Source: Bacteroidales bacterium
Lineage (GTDB): Bacteria; Bacteroidota; Bacteroidia; Bacteroidales; SM23-62
DNA length: 5,522 nucleotides
Direction of reading: 5' to 3'
NCBI GenBank assembly: GCA_016783865.1
Contig: JADHVS010000278.1
Span: 1 to 5,522, forward strand
The position numbers and the translations under genes are program-made. The notes below the pieces were generated by a model, which saw only the letters and a list, made by a program, of their open reading frames with translations, was not told where the DNA came from and ran no database searches. Shown here in pieces: positions 1 through 4,919 of the stretch; the first letter of the stretch is position 1, and each line of letters begins with the position of its first letter.

Positions 1-1
1 C

Positions 2-23
2 TCCTCGCAGCTTGCTGCGAGGA
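2..23. repeat. Perfect 9-bp inverted repeat (hairpin) at the left edge
   Basis: TCCTCGCAG (2-10) and CTGCGAGGA (15-23) are exact reverse complements around a CTTG loop, giving a strong GC-rich stem. It sits 12 bases before the 27-bp tandem array. The 7-mer CTCGCAG from its left arm recurs just after the array (191-197), so hairpin and array may be one composite intergenic element. It could also be the terminator of a gene left of the window, though no T-run follows on the + strand. The structure is seen directly; its role is unknown. Confidence 0.6.
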
Positions 24-34
24 AACGAGCTCCT

Positions 35-186
35 GAGTTCGGCGGAGCCAAACAAACCTGTGAGTTCGGCGAAGCCAAACAAACCTGTGAGTTCGGCGGA
101 GCCAAACAAACCTGTGAGTTCGGCGGAGCCAAACAAACCTGTGAGTTCGGCGGAGCCAAACAAACCTGTGAGTTCGGCGAAGCCAA
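35..186. repeat. 27-bp tandem repeat array, five full units plus a 17-bp partial unit
   Basis: Units begin at 35, 62, 89, 116 and 143, and a truncated sixth runs 170-186. Each begins GAGTTCGGCGGAGCC and ends AAACAAACCTGT. The copies are identical except for one G/A position: units 2 and 6 read GGCGAAGCC, the others GGCGGAGCC. Each unit contains a small GGC-NNA-GCC inverted repeat. Because 27 is a multiple of three, one frame stays open and would encode the nonapeptide SSAEPNKPV/SSAKPNKPV in frame with the downstream OsmC gene. I think this is fortuitous: the only start for that extension is a TTG inside the hairpin loop at 12, and OsmC proteins do not carry such a leader. Near-identity of the copies implies recent expansion or homogenisation. 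Confidence 0.9.
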
Positions 187-224
187 TGTGCTCGCAGGAT
201 TCAAATCTTAAACTCTGTAAAGAT

Positions 225-647
225 ATGAAAGAATCAGTAAATGTGAAATGGGTTGACGGAATGACCTTCGAGGCCGATGTGATGGGTTATAAAATAATGA
301 TCGATTCAGATCCGGAACATGGTGGGCAGAAAAAGGGACCTAAACCAAAGCCCCTGATGATGGTTGCACTGGCCGGATGTACAGGAATGGATATCGTTTC
401 CCTGCTGAATAAAATGAGGGTGGATTATAAGGAGCTGAACATTTTTGTTGAAGGGGAATTATCGGAGGAACACCCAAAAAAATTCCTGAATATGACAGTT
501 ATATTTAGACTGGTGGGAAAAAACATTGACAGAAAAAAAGTTGAAAAGGCAATTGAATTAAGCAAAGAGAAATATTGTGGTGTAAGTGCATCTTACAGGG
601 ATGCCATGGTGATAGAGTATAAGCTTGAAATAGAAGATCCTGATTAA
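225..647 (+). CDS. OsmC/Ohr family protein (YhfA-like), probable thiol-dependent peroxidase
   Basis: Starting at ATG 225 the product is 140 residues, the usual OsmC length. The family hallmark is clear: a GPKPKPLMMVALAGCTGMD stretch (residues 38-56) with the first conserved Cys at 52, and a second Cys at 118 in KYCGVSAS. In characterised OsmC/Ohr proteins these two thiols reduce organic or other hydroperoxides in the cytoplasm; the substrate of this YhfA-like branch is not settled. The frame extends upstream to 12 through the tandem repeats. ATG 186 (MCSQDSNLK) is an alternative start that would add 13 residues. ATG 225 is preferred because MKESVNVKWVDGMTFEA matches where family members begin. 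No Shine-Dalgarno sequence is visible before either, which is normal in Bacteroidota. No TAnnTTTG promoter was seen between 1 and 225. The gene converges on pheS across a 51-bp gap. Confidence 0.88.
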   Translation: MKESVNVKWVDGMTFEADVMGYKIMIDSDPEHGGQKKGPKPKPLMMVALAGCTGMDIVSLLNKMRVDYKELNIFVEGELSEEHPKKFLNMTVIFRLVGKNIDRKKVEKAIELSKEKYCGVSASYRDAMVIEYKLEIEDPD

Positions 648-656
648 GTGATCATG

Positions 657-687
657 TCCCGCCTGCCTCAGGCAGGTAAATTCGGGA
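657..687. terminator. Compound palindrome between convergent genes, probable bidirectional terminator or dispersed repeat
   Basis: An inner stem CCTGCC (662-667) / GGCAGG (671-676) with a TCA loop is enclosed by an outer stem TCCCG (657-661) / CGGGA (683-687), with an unpaired TAAATT on one side. It lies 10 bp after the OsmC stop and 12 bp before the pheS end, the natural place for a shared terminator. There is no clear T-run on either side, so it is not a textbook intrinsic terminator. The combination of a CCTGCCTCAGGCAGG core with flanking TCCCG/CGGGA recalls palindromic elements scattered in intergenic regions of Bacteroidota genomes; that part is from memory, not from a search. Confidence 0.55.
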
Positions 688-698
688 TGACATATTGA

Positions 699-1718
699 TT
701 AGTGGAACGATATAAATTGATCAAGCAACCTCTTATCGTTATCAAAGTACAGCCTCAGATCATTGATCCCATATTTCAGCATCGAAATCCTTTCAATGCC
801 CATGCCGAAGGCATAACCTGTATAGATCTCAGGATCAATTCCACAATTTGACAATACATTGGGATCGACCATGCCACATCCCATGATTTCAACCCAACCT
901 GTGTATTTGCAGATATTACAACCTTTACCTTTGCAGATGCTGCAAGATATATCCATCTCTGCTGAAGGTTCGGTAAAGGGGAAATAAGATGGACGCAGCC
1001 TGATTTTAGTATCAATACCAAACATTTCCCTTGCGAAAAAGAACAATATCTGCTTCATGTCGACAAAGGAGACATTCTTGTGGATATATAAACCCTCCAC
1101 CTGGTGAAAGATACAATGTGCCCGGGCTGATATGGCTTCATTGCGGAAAACCCGGCCAGGAAAAACGGCCCGGATAGGTAATGACTGGTTTTCCATATAT
1201 CTTACCTGAACGGAAGAGGTATGTGTCCGGAGCAGGATATCCGGATCCTGCTGAATAAAGAAGGTATCCTGCATATCTCTTGCCGGATGATCTACGGAAA
1301 AATTCAGGGCACTGAAATTATGCCAGTCGTCTTCGATTTCAGGACCTTCAGCAATAGTGAATCCCTGTTGCCTGAAAATATCTATGATCTTGTTCCTTGC
1401 TATTGAAATTGGATGTCTGGAACCAAGAGGTATGGGATCACCGGGAAGGGTAAGGTCCTTCTCTTCCATTCTCCTGGATGTACTGGGAAATGATGATTTA
1501 AGTGAGTCATATTTTTGCTGGGCGAGTTGTTTGGTTTCATTAAGCTTTTGACCGAATTCCTTTTTTTGCCCGGCAGGGACCGATTTAAAATCATTAAAAA
1601 GTTGAGCTATAACGCCCTTCTTGCCCAGATACTTAATTCTGAATGATTCAAGTTCATCAATACCAGAAATTTTAGTGCTGTTTATTTCGTCAATTATGGA
1701 TGAAAGTTTATCTATCAT
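699..1718 (-). CDS. pheS: Phenylalanine--tRNA ligase alpha subunit
   Basis: PheS is the catalytic alpha chain of the cytoplasmic alpha2-beta2 phenylalanyl-tRNA synthetase, which activates Phe with ATP and charges tRNA-Phe. The 339 residues match the normal length. Residues 1-80 form the charged, helical N-terminal region that gives the coiled-coil tRNA-binding arm. The class II core follows: motif 1 around [14 protein letters not shown] (102-115), the RTHTSSVQ segment (164-171), motif 2 in [22 protein letters not shown] (188-209, containing FRNE and FHQVEG), and motif 3 in [18 protein letters not shown] (301-318). Ala303 corresponds to the residue that shapes the Phe pocket in E. coli PheS. 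A CxxCx4CxxC cluster (Cys 259, 262, 267, 270) sits in the loop after EMDIS and looks able to bind zinc; this insert is common in this family. Start is ATG at 1718, 32 bp after the stop of the upstream cyclophilin gene, so they probably share a transcript. pheT does not follow: the next gene is convergent. Confidence 0.98.
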   Translation of the reverse strand: MIDKLSSIIDEINSTKISGIDELESFRIKYLGKKGVIAQLFNDFKSVPAGQKKEFGQKLNETKQLAQQKYDSLKSSFPSTSRRMEEKDLTLPGDPIPLGSRHPISIARNKIIDIFRQQGFTIAEGPEIEDDWHNFSALNFSVDHPARDMQDTFFIQQDPDILLRTHTSSVQVRYMENQSLPIRAVFPGRVFRNEAISARAHCIFHQVEGLYIHKNVSFVDMKQILFFFAREMFGIDTKIRLRPSYFPFTEPSAEMDISCSICKGKGCNICKYTGWVEIMGCGMVDPNVLSNCGIDPEIYTGYAFGMGIERISMLKYGINDLRLYFDNDKRLLDQFISFH

Positions 1719-1750
1719 GTACTAAAAAATTCGGTATAATAATTGTCAGT

Positions 1751-2440
1751 TTAATCAATTATTTCCATCGTAAATTTAATATCTTCAACAGGCCTGTCAA
1801 GGGCATCGGTCTGCACGGCAGCAATCTTCTCTACAACATCCAGTCCTTCAACTACCTCGCCAAACACTGTGTAGGCATAATCAAGATGAGGAGTTCCCCC
1901 CAGGGTGGAATATGTTTTAATTTGCTCGGCTGTAAAAGGAATATGCATATTTTGTGCCTCTATTTGTTTGAGCTTAGCCTCTGTAAGGACCGATCCCTGT
2001 ACGATATAAAACTGGGATCCGGATGAGGACCTTTGCGGATTCAACTGGTCACCCTGGCGGGCTGCCGCAATGGCTCCTTTTATATGATACAACTGGGCAT
2101 TGAATTCTGCGGGTACAGTATATCCGGGGCCACCATTACCTGCCTTTTCCCCTGGCTGGGCAGTCTTGGTATCAGGATCTCCCGCCTGGATCATAAAATT
2201 ATTGATAACCCGGTGAAAAAACTGGTCATTATAAAAACCTTCTTCAACCAGTTTAACGAAGTTTTCAGCATGCAAAGGAGTTTCTTCATACAGGGTGATT
2301 TTGATATCACCCATTGTAGTCTTGATCAAAACCATATTCCCAGGAGTTTGTGAGTGTAAAATGATGAGTGGAGAAATCAGGAAAAAACCCTGGAGTATCC
2401 ATATTCGAATTGAAATCATGTGTTTATATGACGCTCTCAT
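1751..2440 (-). CDS. Secreted cyclophilin-type peptidyl-prolyl cis-trans isomerase
   Basis: The 229-residue product is a cyclophilin, which catalyses cis-trans isomerisation of X-Pro bonds. The core runs from MVLIKTTMGDIKITLYEE (36-53) to the C-terminus. FFHRVINNFMIQAGDP (74-89) holds the catalytic Arg77 with Phe82, Met83 and Gln85, and GSQFYI (141-146) is the second hallmark. HLDYAYTVFGEV (185-196) has His where human CypA has Trp121, as in many bacterial cyclophilins that bind cyclosporin weakly. An insert of about 35 residues (150-184) separates these motifs, a style seen in Bacteroidota members. Residues 8-30 (MISIRIWILQGFFLISPLIILHS) form a hydrophobic signal segment ending at Gln31, with no lipobox Cys, so the enzyme should be exported to the periplasm. 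ATG 2419 (Met8) gives a tighter signal peptide and may be the true start; 2440 is the longest. It is followed at 32 bp by pheS on the same strand. Confidence 0.93.
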   Translation of the reverse strand: MRASYKHMISIRIWILQGFFLISPLIILHSQTPGNMVLIKTTMGDIKITLYEETPLHAENFVKLVEEGFYNDQFFHRVINNFMIQAGDPDTKTAQPGEKAGNGGPGYTVPAEFNAQLYHIKGAIAAARQGDQLNPQRSSSGSQFYIVQGSVLTEAKLKQIEAQNMHIPFTAEQIKTYSTLGGTPHLDYAYTVFGEVVEGLDVVEKIAAVQTDALDRPVEDIKFTMEIID

Positions 2441-2741
2441 GAACAGTATGTTGTAAATCTGGGAATAAATAAACAGAGAACAAAACTAAGAAAAATAATA
2501 GATACTGATTTTCTTAAAATTCATTAATATTTTTACACGACGAAATGAGAATGAATAATTTTATTTAATTTATTCTAAGGAAGCCGGCTTTTTTGAAAGT
2601 TCATGTTTTTATGCTAAAATTAATGTTTGGTAAAAGAGCTGAAACAATAATAACCGGTCAGAATGTTTTTTCCCGGAGTATTAATTAACAAAGGTTTTAC
2701 TTTCAAGTATCCCGATTTGAACAGCACATTGAAGAATATCA
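2441..2741. other. AT-rich divergent intergenic region without a gene
   Basis: This 301-bp stretch separates the start of the cyclophilin gene (- strand) from the flippase (+ strand). I see no credible coding sequence, tRNA or repeat array. It should contain promoters for both directions: a -7-like match for the cyclophilin is listed separately, and only an imperfect match was seen for the flippase. A 10-bp perfect palindrome AAGCCGGCTT (2581-2590) followed by TTTT is the most GC-rich point in an otherwise AT-rich segment. It has no room for a hairpin loop except by opening the centre, so it could be a protein-binding dyad. Confidence 0.6.
2481..2488 (-). promoter_or_regulatory. Candidate Bacteroidota -7 element for the cyclophilin-pheS pair
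   Basis: On the - strand the bases read TAGTTTTG, an exact match to the Bacteroidota -7 consensus TAnnTTTG. It lies 40 bp before ATG 2440 and 61 bp before ATG 2419, a reasonable leader length. No clear -33 TTTG is present at the expected distance, so the match could be chance in AT-rich DNA. Confidence 0.35.
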
Positions 2742-4079
2742 TTGAATCATCTTAAACAACTATTCGCCCAAACAGCAGTTTATGGACTGGGTACTGTGAT
2801 TCCCCGGCTGCTTAATTATCTCCTGTTAACACCCTTCTTTACAAGGGTTTTTTTACTTGGGGAATATGGGATAGTAACCGAGTTGTATGCTTATGTTGTT
2901 TTCCTGCTGGTTATTTTGACCTATGGTATGGAAACCGGATTTTTCCGTTATGCAGAAAAGCATTCCAACTCAAATGAGGTATACAGCACCTCACTGATTT
3001 CACTCTTTTCAACATCGGGTTTGTTTATTGTTATAATGTGGATACTGGCCCGACCAATCGCCGGATTTATAGGTTATGGTGACAATCCTGAGTATATAGT
3101 GTGGATTGGAATCATTGTCGGTCTCGATTCCTTTATGGCTATTCCGTTTGCCCGGCTCCGTCAACAAAAGAAAGCGGTCAAATTTGCTGTTATTAAAATT
3201 GCTAATGTTGTTGTCAATATATCCCTGAATCTTCTTTTTCTTTTATTTCTTCCGGGAATGTCTGAAAGCGGAGTTCATTCAATTCCGGAATGGCTGTACA
3301 ATAGTGAAATTGGAGTAGGATATGTTTTTATTTCAAACATGGCTGCAAGCCTGTTTACTTTAATCCTGCTATCGGGTGAATTTTTTAACATAGCCCTGAC
3401 TTTCAATAAAAAACTCTGGAGAAGGATGATAGTTTATTCCTTACCCTTATTAGTTTCCGGTCTGGCTGGTACGGTCAACGAAGCTCTGGACCGGGTTTTA
3501 TTGAAGCACCTGATACCTAAAGAATTAAATCCACTGGACCAGTTAGGAATTTACGGGGCCAATTATAAAATTGCCGTGATGCTGCAACTTTTTATTCAAA
3601 TGTTCAGGTTTGCCTCAGAACCTTTCTATTTTACCAGGGCCAGGGACAGGAATGCAAAAAAACTTTTTGCCGATATCATGAAGTATTTTGTTATAATATG
3701 CATGGTTATATTTTTAGGCGTAACCCTGTATATAGATATTTTCAAGTTCTTTATCGGTGAAAGGTTTCATGCTGGTTTACATATTGTTCCAATTGTATTG
3801 TATGCGATCTTTTTCCTTGGGGTATTTTTTAATTTATCTATTTGGTATAAATTAAAAAACCTGACAAAATTTGGCGCTCTCATTACCATTACAGGGGCGG
3901 TGATTACCTTTTTAATTAACTGGTTTTTCATCCCGAGATATGGCTTTACAGCATCTGCCTGGGCTCATTTCTTCTGTTATCTGACCATGGTGATAATGTC
4001 GTATTTTCTGGGAAGAAAATATTACAGGATACAATATGATATAAAGAGAATTTTATTCTATGCTATCCTGCTATTGTAA
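2742..4079 (+). CDS. Polysaccharide/lipid-linked oligosaccharide flippase (Wzx/MATE-fold), C-terminally truncated
   Basis: This is a polytopic inner-membrane protein of the oligosaccharide exporter (MOP) superfamily, whose members flip lipid-linked sugar units for O-antigen, capsule or exopolysaccharide assembly. The substrate cannot be told from sequence. Typical features are the N-terminal LKQLFAQTAVYGLG amphipathic start, NYLLLTPFFTRVF (25-37), EYGIVTELYAY (41-51), and ALDRVLLKHLIP (248-259) at the start of the second half. About twelve helices are visible (near 11-33, 42-62, 83-104, 117-136, 148-170, 191-212, 227-246, 268-290, 313-335, 345-366, 376-396, 403-423). The chain then ends after YDIKRILFYAILLL, only the first ten residues of helix 13. 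Relatives I recall run to about 480-500 residues with 14 helices, so roughly 40-50 residues appear missing, coincident with the border of the putative mobile element. The start is TTG 2742: a TGA lies in frame at 2730-2732 with no ATG between, and MNHLKQLFAQTAVYGL aligns with family N-termini. No glycosyltransferase genes are adjacent. Confidence 0.88.
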   Translation: MNHLKQLFAQTAVYGLGTVIPRLLNYLLLTPFFTRVFLLGEYGIVTELYAYVVFLLVILTYGMETGFFRYAEKHSNSNEVYSTSLISLFSTSGLFIVIMWILARPIAGFIGYGDNPEYIVWIGIIVGLDSFMAIPFARLRQQKKAVKFAVIKIANVVVNISLNLLFLLFLPGMSESGVHSIPEWLYNSEIGVGYVFISNMAASLFTLILLSGEFFNIALTFNKKLWRRMIVYSLPLLVSGLAGTVNEALDRVLLKHLIPKELNPLDQLGIYGANYKIAVMLQLFIQMFRFASEPFYFTRARDRNAKKLFADIMKYFVIICMVIFLGVTLYIDIFKFFIGERFHAGLHIVPIVLYAIFFLGVFFNLSIWYKLKNLTKFGALITITGAVITFLINWFFIPRYGFTASAWAHFFCYLTMVIMSYFLGRKYYRIQYDIKRILFYAILLL

Positions 4080-4080
4080 C

Positions 4081-4098
4081 AAAATCCCTTTGGATTTT
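4081..4098. repeat. 7-bp inverted repeat directly after the flippase stop
   Basis: AAAATCC (4081-4087) and GGATTTT (4092-4098) pair around a CTTT loop, with a further T at 4099. It begins two bases after the flippase stop codon. It could be a weak AT-rich terminator for the truncated gene or a structure at the mobile element's left end, where it would block incoming transcription. The stem has only two G-C pairs, so stability is low. Confidence 0.4.
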
Positions 4099-4113
4099 TC
4101 AAGCATATAATTT

Positions 4114-4136
4114 TCAATGCATTGATAAAGTATACT
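4114..4136. promoter_or_regulatory. Operator-like site copy 1 (GATAAAGTATACT), fused to a 12-bp palindrome
   Basis: GATAAAGTATACT occupies 4124-4136. Extended to 4121, ATTGATAAAGTATACT is the exact reverse complement of 4255-4270, giving a 16-bp inverted repeat with the copy at the ATG of the downstream gene. The left flank overlaps a perfect palindrome TCAATGCATTGA (4114-4125). The AGTATACT core is itself self-complementary, as expected for a dimeric HTH protein site. It lies about 99 bp upstream of copy 2. Confidence 0.65.
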
Positions 4137-4211
4137 AAATTCCTTCACCCTTACTTTACTTTAAAAATATCATAAAAATTCGTGTATGTCTGCCTTTTTG
4201 AGATAATTTTC

Positions 4212-4242
4212 TTGTTAATATAGATAAAGTATACTATATTTG
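4212..4242 (+). promoter_or_regulatory. Bacteroidota-type promoter for the multi-HTH ORF, overlapped by site copy 2
   Basis: TATATTTG (4235-4242) matches the -7 consensus TAnnTTTG exactly. A TTG (4212-4214) lies 20 bp upstream, the expected spacing for a -33 TTTG, though one T is replaced (CTTG). GATAAAGTATACT copy 2 (4223-4235) fills the spacer between the two elements and shares its last T with the -7 element. A bound protein there would exclude RNA polymerase. The predicted transcript would start near 4249, about 20 bases before the ATG. Confidence 0.6.
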
Positions 4243-4254
4243 TAGTTACAATAC

Positions 4255-4270
4255 AGTATACTTTATCAAT
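4255..4270 (-). promoter_or_regulatory. Operator-like site copy 3, inverted, abutting the start codon
   Basis: AGTATACTTTATC (4255-4267) is the exact reverse complement of GATAAAGTATACT. The extended match to copy 1 reaches 4270 and so overlaps the ATG at 4269-4271. Cores of copies 2 and 3 are 27 bp apart and face each other across the -7 element and the expected transcription start. It also occupies the ribosome-binding region, so the sequence there is constrained by something other than translation. Confidence 0.65.
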
Positions 4271-4919
4271 GAAAACATCACAGGAATTTGAACCAACAGA
4301 TATTTATGGTGACGAAAAAGTTTTAACCATTAAAGACCTTAAAATGCGCATGATGGTATCGGAGATCACCATCCGCAGGAAGTTAAAGAAATGGGGAGCC
4401 ATCACCAGTTACAACAAAAACGGACGGTACTATACCTTAATACATATTCCGAAATTCAATTCATGGGGACTTTGGAATTATACCGATATACGTTTCTCAA
4501 AATATGGTAACCTGACCCAAACCATAATTCAATTAATCAATTACTCTTCCAGTGGATTACATGCAGAGGAAGTTGGAGACTTAATTGACTATACCCCCCA
4601 TTCATTGCTTCATCGCTTAGCAGGGAAAGCAGCAATACGAAGGGAGAAATTATATGGAAAGTATGTCTATTTTTCTTGCGATGAGCAGGAATACAAGGCA
4701 CAGCTTAATAAATACCAATCCATTCAGGCTCAATATCGGGATGATATGCCATGCCTTATAGCCATAAGGTTGCTTATCGAAAAAATCAAAAGACCAAAAG
4801 ATAGCACAGCTCAACTGGTAGGGCAGCTACAAAAAGATAATGTTAAGATAAGTGAGGTGCAGGCTACGCGTTTTCTTGAAAAACACGGGATTGAAAAAAA
4901 AACGCCGGATTTGAGGTAG
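4269..4919 (+). CDS. Multi-HTH DNA-binding protein, probable first ORF of a frameshifted transposase
   Basis: I do not recognise a named family. The 216-residue product is soluble, basic and built from three likely helix-turn-helix units. The first spans 19-57 (LTIKDLKMRMMVSEITIRRK, then a wing-like GRYYTL). The second, a winged-helix type, spans 81-136 (NLTQTIIQLINY, AEEVGDLIDYTPHSLLHRL, then wing KLYGKYVYFS). The third spans about 164-208 (KISEVQATRFLEKHGI). Such serial HTH units are typical of IS transposase N-termini, which recognise the element's ends. ATG 4269 is the start because it follows the promoter and abuts the operator copy. The gene ends in GAA-AAA-AAA-ACG and a TAG at 4917. 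The A9 run (4894-4902) lets ribosomes or polymerase slip into the -1 frame, which stays open to the window end. The unshifted protein could be a repressor acting at the GATAAAGTATACT sites; that is inference. It stands alone on this strand after the truncated flippase. Confidence 0.72.
   Translation: MKTSQEFEPTDIYGDEKVLTIKDLKMRMMVSEITIRRKLKKWGAITSYNKNGRYYTLIHIPKFNSWGLWNYTDIRFSKYGNLTQTIIQLINYSSSGLHAEEVGDLIDYTPHSLLHRLAGKAAIRREKLYGKYVYFSCDEQEYKAQLNKYQSIQAQYRDDMPCLIAIRLLIEKIKRPKDSTAQLVGQLQKDNVKISEVQATRFLEKHGIEKKTPDLR
4894..4902 (+). promoter_or_regulatory. A9 slippery run, probable programmed -1 frameshift or transcript slippage site
   Basis: Nine consecutive A follow G4893. In the first ORF's phase they read GAA AAA AAA ACG, so A(4895)-AAA-AAA is an X-XXY-YYZ heptamer permitting -1 slippage. 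The -1 frame has a stop (TGA 4892-4894) just before the run and is open afterwards, while the 0 frame stops at 4917-4919. The permitted shift window is thus about 24 bases and is centred on the run. GGATTTG (4907-4913) could pair with CAAA-C-TCC (4933-4940, one bulge) as a weak stimulatory stem. A real or sequencing-derived indel in the homopolymer would look the same. Confidence 0.62.

Noticed and set aside
35..186. CRISPR array
   Set aside because: The 27-bp units are directly contiguous with no unique spacers.
12..224. N-terminal repeat extension of the OsmC protein as a real protein domain
   Set aside because: The only start is a TTG inside a hairpin loop, the DNA is a near-perfect tandem repeat, and OsmC proteins start near MKESVNVKW. 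The frame is open simply because 27 is divisible by three.
776..1021. 81-residue - strand frame within pheS
   Set aside because: It lies wholly inside the well-supported pheS gene in another frame and shows no recognisable motif.
1700..2353. + strand frames opposite the pheS start and cyclophilin gene
   Set aside because: They are antisense to clearly conserved coding sequence, and their translations look like shadows with no family features.
2581..2594. AAGCCGGCTT plus T-run as an intrinsic terminator
   Set aside because: The palindrome has no loop, so only a three-pair stem could form. It also lies upstream of both divergent genes, where no terminator is needed.
2592..2629. Promoter for the flippase (TTTG at 2592-2595, TAATGTTTG at 2621-2629)
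   Set aside because: The downstream element has three instead of two bases between TA and TTTG, and the spacing to the upstream TTTG is about 25 bp, longer than usual. Too weak in AT-rich DNA to list.
4081..4098. Terminal inverted repeat of the insertion sequence
   Set aside because: The two arms are adjacent to each other, so this is a local hairpin. The other end of the element is not in the window, so no terminal repeat can be claimed.
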